A stretch of DNA of 29,303 nt from a virus: positions 1-29,303 of the IMG/VR virus record IMGVR_UViG_3300027734_000243; one strand, given 5' to 3'. The translations under genes were made by a program, and so were the position numbers. Of the stretch, positions 1 through 7,380 are shown piece after piece. How positions within the stretch are numbered: the stretch's first letter is position 1; every line of letters begins with the position of its first letter. The notes under the pieces were generated by a model. That model was given only the letters and a program-made list of their open reading frames with translations, did not search any database and had not been told where the DNA came from.

Positions 1-43
1 CAGGAATGGCACTTACAAACTTATGCTTGACTGTAATAGCCAT
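1..43 (-). CDS. 5' end of a structural-type phage protein (partial)
   Basis: An ATG lies on the minus strand 1 nt after the portal stop (TAA-C-ATG). A GGAG lies 9 nt before the ATG, within the last codons of the portal gene. The 14 visible codons read MAITVKHKFVSAIP and the frame runs off the left edge. I recall similar N-termini on small phage virion or fibre-like proteins, but 14 residues cannot prove a family. Its position directly after the portal makes it a member of the packaging and head transcript. Function unknown. Confidence 0.6.
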   Translation of the reverse strand, partial: MAITVKHKFVSAIP

Positions 44-44
44 G

Positions 45-2336
45 TTATTGAACTCCGATTATCTTACCGTCTTGTCCCCGTACCACTTGTTTAGGTCTAT
101 TGTGGTTTTCGTTAATGGTATTTACCAGTTCAGATAAAGCTAATGTCATCTGTTGGTTGCTCTGACCAATAGCGTCTGCAATAGGTTTTAATGGGTGTTC
201 CATTGATGCCGCCATATCCTGCTCAGTAAAGTAAGCCTGTTCACCAGTAGATTCATCAGCACCAATACGGGCTACCTCAATCTTAGCCCCGTTGTTAATG
301 TGGGCAAGTAAGACCTGAGTATTGCGTTCAGTATTCATTCTCATCTGAGCAACCTTCATTTCCATCTCACGATCCATCATATTACGCTGTTCTTCTAGTT
401 GGAATTTAAGCTGGTTCTCTTGGGCTTGATACTCTTGCTTGGCTTTCTCAAGTTCCATCTGCATCTGCATTTTTTGCTGTTCCATCTGCATCTGTGCTTG
501 CATTTCAGCTTGTTTAGCCTGAGATTGGGCTTGCATCTTAGCTTGTTCCATCTGCTGTTGCATCTGTAGCTTCTGCATTTCAAGGCTAGGTGGCTTAGGT
601 TGGCCTTCCATTGCTTTAGCTTGCTGACGGAACTTATCAGCTGTTTCGTCAATCAATCCTTCCATACCCTTACCAGCTTTAAACGCTGTTACACCAAATT
701 TGAGCATCTCCATAAGCAATGGAGTAAGTTCAGGTGCTTGTGTGGCGGCTGGTAGTGCAGTTTGCATAAAGCTACTTACAGCGGATAGGAACTCAACACG
801 GTCTTGCTTTTCTTGTTGTTCATCCTGATAAATCATTGAATCGCTAGTGACTTCGATACGGAAGTTCTTGGCTGGTTCGTTCTTCAGGAGTGCAAGGGCT
901 TGCGGTATAAGTGCTTGATCTTGTGGGGATAATTGCATTGCACCGCTGATCTTAACGATGGTGTCATCGGTAAAATGCTGGCAAATAATCTGTGCTTTGA
1001 TCTGCAATAGGGCTGTAGCAAAGTTCACTACATCGTGTTGCATAGTCTTTAAACGACCCGATGCGTTGTTCGACTTAATGATCTGAGCACCAAGAGTTTC
1101 GTTAGGGTCTGTCTGTCCACGCTGAATATCAGCAATACCCATGATCTCGTAGATTTGACCCTTGACTTGCTCCATAGCTTGATAAGCCATCTGCAAACCT
1201 TCAGCAATTGGCTTGATGTCTACTAGGTTAATAGCCCCAGCCATGCCACCTTTTTCGCTAAATGCACCGTAGTTTTTAACTGGTAGCAATGCGTTGTTCT
1301 CACCTTCAGAGAATAAACGGGCAAGGCTAGGCTCTGCCGCATCGTATACGCCCCGAACCTTGAGTGCTTGGATAAATCCATCAATACGGTCTGCCAGCGT
1401 GTCTAGCTGTCTTGCTTGGTCTTGGTAGAGAACAAAGTCAGGTACAGGGATTAGGCTGTCAGTTGTCAGGGTAGAAAACATTGGCTTGGGGCAAGGCCAA
1501 AAGTTTTCCAATTTTAACGGATCATCACGGGTATCAAGAATCTTACCCATTGACTTGTTTAGCCAAATAACTTGACCAGTTGTTTTATCCCAAATCTCAT
1601 AAACAACGGCTTCAGATGCACCTTCGCCCATCTTTTCGTTAAAAGTCTTGGATGTTTCAGGCTTAGTATCTAGCGGAATCTTGCCGCCAAGTTCTTCACC
1701 AAAGCGTTCAACAAGGGCAGGTCTACCCATGTAAACCTTACGCCATACTGCTGTTACTTCTTCCCAAGTACGGGCAACAGTTAAGCCAAAGTCACGCCAA
1801 TGAACATAATCTACAGGAGCACATTCGTATTCGATACGCTCTTGGTTTTCACGGTGGATGCCACCTTCTGTTTCAGCTTCATCAATATCTTCGGTAACTT
1901 GTAAGCCATCATCAGGCATATCTTCAACTTCACCGCCCATTTCACCGACAATATGTGGCTCGTAACGAACCCAAGCTGTACCACGACCACCTAGTAAGCG
2001 GTCTTGAACAGTCTGCTTCATAGCACTAGCGTAGTCACCGTAATGCTCAATCTCGTATTCCAATGCCCGTTCTAGCATCATAGAAGCTACACGACCAATA
2101 GGGTCGTTATCGCGGAATCTACGGCTTACATCAGGTCTTGGTAACCTTGCAAATACAGCAGGAGTTATGGTCTGTACATTAGACCAAAGAATATTAAACC
2201 TTGAATTAGGATTGTTGCGACTGCGTTGGTCATCACGATACCGTTTAACAATCTTGTCGGCTCTACCTTCCCATTCCTTGAATGTACGCTCGTACTGGGC
2301 AATGCAGTTATACCAATCTTGGTATGTGTGATCCAT
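45..2336 (-). CDS. Portal protein
   Basis: 763 aa, the dodecameric ring at the capsid vertex through which DNA is packaged and ejected. It lies directly downstream of the large terminase, the usual order. The N-terminal half carries portal-like segments (NPNSRFNILWSNVQT near residue 45, then a tryptophan-rich region and GQTDPNETLGAQ in the middle). Residues about 580-690 are extremely rich in Met and Gln, with a heptad-like KMQMQMELEKAKQ pattern predicting a long alpha-helical barrel as in P22-type portals. The length also fits the large podovirus class. The start has a good ribosome binding site (AAGGA six nt before the ATG). Identity rests on order, length and composition, not a search. Confidence 0.88.
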   Translation of the reverse strand: MDHTYQDWYNCIAQYERTFKEWEGRADKIVKRYRDDQRSRNNPNSRFNILWSNVQTITPAVFARLPRPDVSRRFRDNDPIGRVASMMLERALEYEIEHYGDYASAMKQTVQDRLLGGRGTAWVRYEPHIVGEMGGEVEDMPDDGLQVTEDIDEAETEGGIHRENQERIEYECAPVDYVHWRDFGLTVARTWEEVTAVWRKVYMGRPALVERFGEELGGKIPLDTKPETSKTFNEKMGEGASEAVVYEIWDKTTGQVIWLNKSMGKILDTRDDPLKLENFWPCPKPMFSTLTTDSLIPVPDFVLYQDQARQLDTLADRIDGFIQALKVRGVYDAAEPSLARLFSEGENNALLPVKNYGAFSEKGGMAGAINLVDIKPIAEGLQMAYQAMEQVKGQIYEIMGIADIQRGQTDPNETLGAQIIKSNNASGRLKTMQHDVVNFATALLQIKAQIICQHFTDDTIVKISGAMQLSPQDQALIPQALALLKNEPAKNFRIEVTSDSMIYQDEQQEKQDRVEFLSAVSSFMQTALPAATQAPELTPLLMEMLKFGVTAFKAGKGMEGLIDETADKFRQQAKAMEGQPKPPSLEMQKLQMQQQMEQAKMQAQSQAKQAEMQAQMQMEQQKMQMQMELEKAKQEYQAQENQLKFQLEEQRNMMDREMEMKVAQMRMNTERNTQVLLAHINNGAKIEVARIGADESTGEQAYFTEQDMAASMEHPLKPIADAIGQSNQQMTLALSELVNTINENHNRPKQVVRGQDGKIIGVQ

Positions 2337-2345
2337 TTTGAATCC

Positions 2346-2648
2346 TTAAGTAAAGTTGCCTACAGCCAATACAGTTGCACCAGCACCAGTAGTAATCTTC
2401 CAAGCACCGTTTACTGATACAGCGTTGATTTCAATGGTATATACGCCAATTGGAGTGCTTGCGGCACAGATGGTGTAAGAAGTTGCATTGTCTAATAAAG
2501 CTACAGTTCCAGTTAAGGCTGTGCCCACAGTAACAATTAAACGCATTAAAGTATCACCTGCCGCCCCTGTTGTGCCTAATACTTGAGCAGTTTGTGATGC
2601 GGCTACGGTTTCGTAGAATGTTCCAAATGGTTGATTAACGCCTGACAT
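2346..2648 (-). CDS. Small beta-rich phage protein between terminase and portal
   Basis: 100 aa, begins MSGVNQPFGTFYETVAASQT. It is rich in Thr, Val, Ala and Gly with alternating hydrophobic residues, so probably an all-beta domain. It ends in GAWKITTGAGATVLAVGNF, a pattern I recall from unnamed proteins beside podovirus head genes. It sits 2 nt from the large terminase stop and 9 nt before the portal gene, so it is co-transcribed with them. It could be a small head decoration or fibre protein, which is inference only. Confidence 0.75.
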   Translation of the reverse strand: MSGVNQPFGTFYETVAASQTAQVLGTTGAAGDTLMRLIVTVGTALTGTVALLDNATSYTICAASTPIGVYTIEINAVSVNGAWKITTGAGATVLAVGNFT

Positions 2649-2650
2649 GA

Positions 2651-3991
2651 TTAAATCCTTTTAACAGTTGATTTGGGGGTTTCTTTCCACATTTCGTTCA
2701 AAGTTACATCCGTTTGCCCGACATGAAGTCCTTTAACTCTTGAATCTTTAAGGATAGGACTGTCCTCATCTTTCCATACAATTGAAAGATAGCGGAACGC
2801 ATCTGAAGAATGACTGGTGAAATCGTGTTTTGGGCGATCCCTAAAACATTTTTTATCATCATCCCATTCCCTTTGATATTGTCGTAAACATTCGATACCT
2901 TCTTCGCATCTATTATCAAACCAACAGCGAGTTAATGCAAGTCGTGTTGCTTGTATTCCGTCTTGTAATGACAGATTTGGAACAATTTTTAGATGTTTTA
3001 TGTCAATTTTTGCAGAAATTTGTTCGATTATGCTCTTACCACCGCTTGCTAGTGTTTTTGCTCTAGCGTCATGTGGCAGGTAATGAAAGCCATATTTGTA
3101 CCCAAACTCATCTTCTTTTTGTGCCAACAATCCCGTGTAATAGGGTATAGCTTGACCGTTAGATGAATGGTGATCTAGCACCCGTATCTCACCGTATACT
3201 ACCTGAAACCACCAAATGCTTGTACTGTCATTGAAACCCAAATCCCAAGCGGTATGGCAGGGAAACATAGGGTCATAATCAACCGTGGTAATACGCTCTA
3301 AGTCCGTGATTCTACGCATCTCTTGACCATAGAACGCCCCAAGGATGGCGGCTTCAAATGAGCATAAAAACTCTTGCTCGTATTGGTTATCAGACATTGT
3401 TGCTTTGGCATCATCTAATTCTGATTGGGGCAAAAGCATGGTTTGGTCTGCCCGTAGCACTTTTACATACCAATTAGGCTTTTTTGTAGCTTCGTTGTAA
3501 ATATCATAAAAAGCGTTGTGGCCTTTAGGAGTACCAATAAAAGTAGCCCAACCGAGGCGGTCTGCAAGTAAGGGACGAATTATTTCACCCCATACGCTAG
3601 GTTTCATATCGGCCATTTCGTCCATTACTACGCCATCCAAAAAATTCCCACGAAGTGCGTCAGGGTTATCAGCCCCAAATAGCCTAATCCTAGCCCCGTT
3701 AATCAATTCAACCCATAGTTCGGATTGGTTGGCTTTAGATAAGACTGGCTCTGAAAAGCGTTCCAAATATCTCCAAGCTACTGACTTGGCTTGGGAATAA
3801 AAAGGGGCAATATAGGCGTATTGGGCGTGTTGTTTGTTTTCTAGTAATGCTTTGACTATTAGATCGTTAATACACGCTACGGTCTTGCCACAACGCCTGT
3901 GTGCCACAATTACTGCCCACCGCTCCTTACGGTCGTGAAAGTCCTCAAAAACGCTTCTAGGGCGGTATTTTAGCTTTATAGGGCTACTCAT
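2651..3991 (-). CDS. terL: Terminase large subunit
   Basis: 446 aa motor that translocates and cuts DNA during packaging. Visible ATPase motifs: Walker A AHRRCGKT (residues 30-37), Walker B VVMDE (121-125) and coupling motif GTPKG (153-157). The C-terminal RNase-H-like nuclease domain shows acidic residues in HTAWDLGFND (Asp250) and VLDHHS (Asp273), plus HSSDAFRYL near the end. Full length for the family. It overlaps the small terminase gene by 8 nt, indicating translational coupling, and is followed by the portal. Confidence 0.96.
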   Translation of the reverse strand: MSSPIKLKYRPRSVFEDFHDRKERWAVIVAHRRCGKTVACINDLIVKALLENKQHAQYAYIAPFYSQAKSVAWRYLERFSEPVLSKANQSELWVELINGARIRLFGADNPDALRGNFLDGVVMDEMADMKPSVWGEIIRPLLADRLGWATFIGTPKGHNAFYDIYNEATKKPNWYVKVLRADQTMLLPQSELDDAKATMSDNQYEQEFLCSFEAAILGAFYGQEMRRITDLERITTVDYDPMFPCHTAWDLGFNDSTSIWWFQVVYGEIRVLDHHSSNGQAIPYYTGLLAQKEDEFGYKYGFHYLPHDARAKTLASGGKSIIEQISAKIDIKHLKIVPNLSLQDGIQATRLALTRCWFDNRCEEGIECLRQYQREWDDDKKCFRDRPKHDFTSHSSDAFRYLSIVWKDEDSPILKDSRVKGLHVGQTDVTLNEMWKETPKSTVKRI

Positions 3992-4313
3992 CTGCCCAAG
4001 CTATCCTTAAATCCCCACCATTAGTGCCTGTAACCTCGTTGACTTGGGTTTCTTTCCATCTAGCCCGCGTTTTAAGCCAAAAGATAGCGGCCGCAGTATT
4101 ACCCTTTTTAGCTTGACTAAACAATGTGCCAGCAATTGCGGCATTAGCATCAATACGACCTTCGTCTAATTCATCCTTGTAATACTTAACTAAGGTGTCG
4201 GCACTTATTTTTAGCCTTGTAGCTATGTCCTCATGAGGGCAACCCAACGCAGACAAGCGTTTAACCTGCTCTTTTGTGGCTTCTGTCGGTATATGTTGTT
4301 TTCCTTGGGCCAT
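3984..4313 (-). CDS. terS: Terminase small subunit
   Basis: 109 aa, recognises the packaging site and loads the large subunit. The frame is open further upstream to 4370, but the ATG at 4313 is preferred. It follows the methyltransferase stop by one base, and GGAG lies 7 nt upstream; the longer version would overlap the methyltransferase by more than 50 nt. Residues about 10-45 (EATKEQVKRLSALGCPHEDI, then KISADTL) form a helix-turn-helix typical of small terminases. An alpha-helical oligomerisation region (AGTLFSQAKKGNTAAAIFWL) and RARWKE follow. Confidence 0.9.
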   Translation of the reverse strand: MAQGKQHIPTEATKEQVKRLSALGCPHEDIATRLKISADTLVKYYKDELDEGRIDANAAIAGTLFSQAKKGNTAAAIFWLKTRARWKETQVNEVTGTNGGDLRIAWADE

Positions 4314-4314
4314 T

Positions 4315-5445
4315 TTATAACTCCGAAAGTACGGCTTTTTTACCCGTAAAATCTTCCCAACGCTTAACAATCACATCGCAGTATTTAGGGTCAAGTTCCA
4401 TTAAATAGGCTTTTTTATCTGATTTTTCGCAACAAATTAAAGTTGTTCCGCTTCCACCAAATAAGTCTAATACTGAACCCTTTTGTGGAACTTTTAAATA
4501 TTCAATAGAAAAATCAATTATATCAACAGGTTTTTGTGTTGGATGAACGCTACCTTTTAAAGCATTTCTATTAACTGTTTTGCTTCTTAAAGGTTTATTT
4601 TCAGTAGTCCAAGCTAATTCACCATCGGACATTGTTAAACCATCTTGACCTTTACTCCAATATAACCACCCTCTAGTTGCAGGAAGTAAATCTGCAAAAT
4701 AATTGCCACCCCAAATTACAGTAGGAACATTTAATGCCACTATGTAATTAAATATACCCTCATCAGGTCTTTCAGAATCCCATCCTCTAAATTCGTGATG
4801 TTTCCTGTTATGTTTAGGGTTATTACTAATACTTTTCTTTTGTCCATCAATTCCTATTCCATAAGGTGGGTCTGTAACAATGCCATTAGGAATATTGCCT
4901 TGCAATAATTTATCTAAGCAATTTACATCACTAGAATCACCGCACATAAGTCTATGATTTCCAAGAATATATATATCGCCTATCTTGGTTTTTGGTTCTT
5001 CAGGTGCATCAGGCACAGCATCTTCATCAGTTAAGCCATCTGTACCCTCAATTACATTTAGCAGGGCGTCTAACTCTTTATCGTCAAAGCCAAGTAATGC
5101 AAGGTCAAAGCCTTCATCTTCTAAGTCTTTCATCTCAATCGATAGCATTGCTGTGTCCCACCCTGCATTCATAGCCAGCTTGTTGTCAGCAATGATATAA
5201 GCCTTTTTTTGGCTTTCAGTCATATCAGAGCAATCAATAGTGGGTACTTGATCTAAACCTAGCTTTTGGGCGGCCAATAATCTACCATGCCCTGCAATAA
5301 TGCCTACCCCGTCTACCAGTATAGGATTGCGAAAGCCAAACTCTTTAATGCTGGCGGCAATCTGCCCTACTTGTTCAGGGCTGTGTGTACGGCTGTTTTT
5401 AGCATAAGGAATCAATTTGTTTACAGCAACTTCTTGAATTTTCAT
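4315..5445 (-). CDS. ParB-domain / amino-methyltransferase fusion
   Basis: 376 aa DNA methyltransferase (N6-adenine or N4-cytosine). Residues 1-90 form a ParB/Srx-like N-terminal domain (KLIPYAKNSRTHSPEQ, then IIAGHGRLLAA at 49-59). The C-terminal two thirds is an AdoMet methyltransferase with catalytic motif IV DPPY (192-195), then HPTQKP (301-306) and AdoMet-binding motif DLFGGSGTT (327-335). Catalytic motif before AdoMet motif is the beta-class order. This fusion is common in phages and may protect the genome from restriction or mark the packaging substrate. It is the first gene of the packaging set and has its own candidate promoter. No partner restriction enzyme was seen. Confidence 0.93.
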   Translation of the reverse strand: MKIQEVAVNKLIPYAKNSRTHSPEQVGQIAASIKEFGFRNPILVDGVGIIAGHGRLLAAQKLGLDQVPTIDCSDMTESQKKAYIIADNKLAMNAGWDTAMLSIEMKDLEDEGFDLALLGFDDKELDALLNVIEGTDGLTDEDAVPDAPEEPKTKIGDIYILGNHRLMCGDSSDVNCLDKLLQGNIPNGIVTDPPYGIGIDGQKKSISNNPKHNRKHHEFRGWDSERPDEGIFNYIVALNVPTVIWGGNYFADLLPATRGWLYWSKGQDGLTMSDGELAWTTENKPLRSKTVNRNALKGSVHPTQKPVDIIDFSIEYLKVPQKGSVLDLFGGSGTTLICCEKSDKKAYLMELDPKYCDVIVKRWEDFTGKKAVLSEL

Positions 5446-5449
5446 ATTT

Positions 5450-5506
5450 AACCAAGTGGTTGATTAAGATAAGTTAATTCTACTACTATTTGACTTCTTT
5501 ATCCAA
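5450..5506 (-). promoter_or_regulatory. Candidate promoter and operator for the methyltransferase-terminase-portal block
   Basis: Reading the minus strand, TTGGAT (5506-5501) and TAGAAT (5482-5477) are separated by 18 nt, a plausible sigma-70-type promoter. Just downstream, TTAACTTATCTTAA (5477-5464) matches the phage 14-mer operator consensus at 12 of 14 positions. An imperfect palindrome, AACCA-AG-TGGTT (5450-5461), ends 5 nt before the ATG. The -35 match is weak, so this is a candidate only. Confidence 0.35.
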
Positions 5507-5635
5507 GTCTTTAACTTTATTGGCAATAGCGGCTCTACGCTCTAAACGCAATCTAAGGTTCTTTTCGTAAGTAGATTCTTTATGCGGTCTAAGTAAAGCG
5601 TTTTCTTTAGGGTACTTGTGGTTCATGTGTTCCAT
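5486..5635 (-). CDS. Small basic hypothetical protein
   Basis: 49 aa, begins MEHMNHKYPKENALLRPHKE and ends KVKDLDKEVK. It is highly charged and helical (NLRLRLERRAAIANKV). Its ATG overlaps the stop of the upstream gene (TAATG), the same arrangement as neighbouring pairs, which supports it as a real gene despite its size. Function unknown. Confidence 0.6.
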   Translation of the reverse strand: MEHMNHKYPKENALLRPHKESTYEKNLRLRLERRAAIANKVKDLDKEVK

Positions 5636-5823
5636 TACATATCCTTCATCTTTTGACGAATCATGTCTTTTCTGCTTTGTGGCTTGGCAGTCTTAGCTGA
5701 TTCTTTAAAATCTTGGGCGGTTGGGGCGTTTTTGCTACCAACCTTGTTCATGTGTTCTTTTGAACCGTGCTTGATCCGTTCCTGCTTTTGGTGAATATTA
5801 TAATAAAGTCCCTGTTTAGCCAC
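5635..5823 (-). CDS. Small basic phage protein, GTG start
   Basis: 62 aa. The frame is open up to 5946, but the upstream part lies inside the coding frame of the preceding gene and looks like out-of-frame sequence. The GTG at 5823 gives (M)AKQGLYYNIHQKQERI, followed by HGSKEHMNKVGSKNAPTAQ, which I recognise as a recurrent small phage protein beginning MAK-GLYxNIHxKRxRI. It overlaps the upstream gene by 8 nt. Very rich in Lys, Gln and His; function unknown, possibly a DNA-associated virion protein. Confidence 0.7.
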   Translation of the reverse strand: MAKQGLYYNIHQKQERIKHGSKEHMNKVGSKNAPTAQDFKESAKTAKPQSRKDMIRQKMKDM

Positions 5824-6085
5824 AATGCCACCTCGTTCTAGCCGCTTTTCCTCGTTCCCCGTTCCAGCTTTGTGATCTAGCACAGAAACTATCGTGCCTT
5901 GATCCGCTTGATTGTGGGGCTTGTAAATGACTGCCGTTCTTGGCATTGTATTCTGCCCTACCTTTAGCCGTCATTCCTGCACCTTGATCGGCAGGTAGAT
6001 AGTTCTTACCCTTACCTACTGTGGTCTTGGGAATGGGCTTATCGTGCTTTTCTACTGCGGCACGGATGTCATCTTTACGGCTCAT
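5816..6085 (-). CDS. Small phage protein with FCAR...W.C tail
   Basis: 89 aa. GKGKNYLPADQGAGMTAKG (residues about 24-42) is followed by a C-terminal SFCARSQSW...ARTRWHC element. This combination recurs in small phage proteins (I believe the DUF6321-type family, unverified). The conserved Cys pair and Trp suggest a compact fold. The start forms an ATGA overlap with the gene upstream. Function unknown. Conservation of this C-terminus is the reason the overlapping frame's longer version (to 5946) was rejected. Confidence 0.75.
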   Translation of the reverse strand: MSRKDDIRAAVEKHDKPIPKTTVGKGKNYLPADQGAGMTAKGRAEYNAKNGSHLQAPQSSGSRHDSFCARSQSWNGERGKAARTRWHCG

Positions 6086-6264
6086 TTTTCTTCGATGTAC
6101 TTACCGTAGGCTTCTTCTAGTTTGGCTTTGCGAGCACCTTTAGCGTATTCACGCTCAGTATTAAGGGCAATAGCAAGTGCTTGTTTTTTAGGCTTACCAG
6201 CTTTAACTTCGGCTTTAATATTCTTGCCGACTGATGCGGCTGTTCCTGATTTGTCCAACGGCAT
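6082..6264 (-). CDS. Small Lys/Ala-rich phage protein
   Basis: 60 aa, MPLDKSGTAASVGKNIKAEV then GKPKKQALAIAL, a pattern I recognise from widespread short phage proteins of unknown function (MPLxKSxSxxxxxxNIxxExxxGKPxKQAxAIAL). It is basic and helical. A good ribosome binding site (AAGGA seven nt before the ATG) precedes it, and its stop overlaps the next start (ATGA). Confidence 0.8.
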   Translation of the reverse strand: MPLDKSGTAASVGKNIKAEVKAGKPKKQALAIALNTEREYAKGARKAKLEEAYGKYIEEK

Positions 6265-6273
6265 GATTAATCC

Positions 6274-6654
6274 TTAATCAAATGATTTTCTGTACATTAA
6301 GCTAACGCCACCTTTACCCATTGGCTCACCCATAAATTGCGACTTGTTCGGGTAATAACCAGCAGAAATGCTTTGGTCAGGGCCACCATAGCTAACATCA
6401 ACCCCATTTATTACGGCAGGAATGTTATATCTATTGTTAGAAAAACGCTGTCCTGATACACCTACACCTAAACTATTGCCTGATTCATTAGGATCAAACT
6501 GGTAACCAGCACGACCTTGCATCATTGTTCCAGCTTTACCTACATCAACTCCCATACCGCTTAACTGTATATTGCGTAGCATTTGGGCAAGTTTATAACC
6601 CTCATCCGCTTCACCTTCGGGCAAATTAAACGATTTTGGGTTGCTGTAATCCAC
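6274..6654 (-). CDS. Beta-strand-rich hypothetical protein, GTG start
   Basis: 126 aa. The start is GTG with AAGG 8 nt upstream. After a helical N-terminal 35 residues, the protein alternates short amphipathic strands with glycine/asparagine turns (AGYQFDPNES, SLGVGVSGQRF, AVINGVDVSYG, SISAGYYP, GVSLMYRKSF), and ends in an aromatic residue plus Asp. This resembles part of an outer-membrane-like or autotransporter-like beta sheet but is too short for a barrel on its own. Function unknown. Confidence 0.7.
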   Translation of the reverse strand: MDYSNPKSFNLPEGEADEGYKLAQMLRNIQLSGMGVDVGKAGTMMQGRAGYQFDPNESGNSLGVGVSGQRFSNNRYNIPAVINGVDVSYGGPDQSISAGYYPNKSQFMGEPMGKGGVSLMYRKSFD

Positions 6655-6656
6655 GG

Positions 6657-7016
6657 TTATGCCTTAAATTTAAGCAAGTAAATGGTTGTGTCAATCTCTT
6701 GGGCGATATTGTCAATAAGCTGACAGATTTCTGTGTCTGTTGGCAGGTCTGCCCGTGCTTCTTTTACAAATCTTTGTAGGGACTGTAAGTAGGCTAAAGG
6801 TTCTTTCGGCTGGTGATAGGTAGCAGGGAATTCAGTAATCTGCCCGTAGCAACCAAAATAGGCTTCAGCTAACTGGTCGGTCAGTTCAATAATGTTCTCG
6901 TAAAAGTGTCCTAATGCCTTGTGTTTAGCGTAGGATTTGGTAGCCCAATGGAAAAAATGGGTATTAGTCCCCGAATGTAGCAATGTTGCTAGGAATAATG
7001 CCATTGATTTGTCCAT
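6657..7016 (-). CDS. Dps/ferritin-like small phage protein (DUF5856-like)
   Basis: 119 aa, all-helical. The N-terminus ALFLATLLHSGTNTHFFHWA followed by SYAKHKALGHFYENIIELTD has the helix composition and spaced His/Glu residues of Dps-like ferritin-fold proteins. I recall such proteins in phages as DUF5856. Known relatives are suggested to bind iron or DNA; neither is shown here. AGGAG lies upstream of the ATG. It sits between a nuclease and structural small genes. Confidence 0.75.
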   Translation of the reverse strand: MDKSMALFLATLLHSGTNTHFFHWATKSYAKHKALGHFYENIIELTDQLAEAYFGCYGQITEFPATYHQPKEPLAYLQSLQRFVKEARADLPTDTEICQLIDNIAQEIDTTIYLLKFKA

Positions 7017-7038
7017 AAAACGCTCCTTTTAATCTATT

Positions 7039-7323
7039 TTATAACACTTTTCTAGTAATACCTAGTGCTCTTATTGCGGCATCAACGCTATCTACACGGC
7101 TTACTGCACCGCCTTTCCACTTACCCATAAACTCTATTTGGTCGGGCGTGAACTTGGCTTTTGAATCTTTTTTGATTTCCATTAATAGCGTTTCATTTTG
7201 GTATCCCACTAATAAATCAGGGCAACCGTGTTTCATTTCGGCAAGTGACACCACAGTAGCACCAGCTTGTCTTAATGCGGCCACTATCTCTTTGTGGTTT
7301 GTATCAATTCGTGCGTATGTCAT
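7039..7323 (-). CDS. VRR-NUC-type PD-(D/E)XK nuclease
   Basis: 94 aa. The sequence follows the minimal VRR-NUC fold: an N-terminal helix (TNHKEIVAALRQAG), then GCPDLLVGYQNETLLMEIKK containing the PD of the catalytic motif and the E-x-K (MEIKK), then TPDQIEFMGKW and a VDSVDAAI helix. The family cleaves branched or flap DNA, which suits processing of replication or packaging intermediates. It starts 57 nt from the divergent metallophosphoesterase gene, so it is the first gene of the left minus block. Confidence 0.88.
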   Translation of the reverse strand: MTYARIDTNHKEIVAALRQAGATVVSLAEMKHGCPDLLVGYQNETLLMEIKKDSKAKFTPDQIEFMGKWKGGAVSRVDSVDAAIRALGITRKVL

Positions 7324-7380
7324 TGATTTTCAATTAAAATAGATTAGTATTAGCTAACTTTACCATTATAAAGGTGTGGT
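7324..7380. promoter_or_regulatory. Divergent intergenic control region
   Basis: 57 bp between two divergent genes. ATTAGCTAACTTTA (7349-7362) matches the reverse complement of the phage operator consensus at 11 of 14 positions. TATAAA (7367-7372) is a possible plus-strand -10 element, and TTGATT-16-TAGTAT (7323-7350) is an alternative. AAGG lies 7 nt before the ATG at 7381. Elements are weak individually; the location is what makes them likely. Confidence 0.35.

Noticed and set aside
480-560. Short-period repeat resembling a CRISPR or VNTR
   Set aside because: The repetitive look comes from Gln/Met codons in the portal C-terminus, with no fixed repeat-spacer structure.
395-652. 85-aa minus frame inside the portal gene
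   Set aside because: Cys/Arg/Lys-biased shadow of the Met/Gln-rich portal barrel region.
5824-5946. N-terminal extension of the 5635 gene
   Set aside because: The extension overlaps the conserved FCAR...WHC region of the upstream gene out of frame, and the recognisable family sequence begins at the GTG at 5823.
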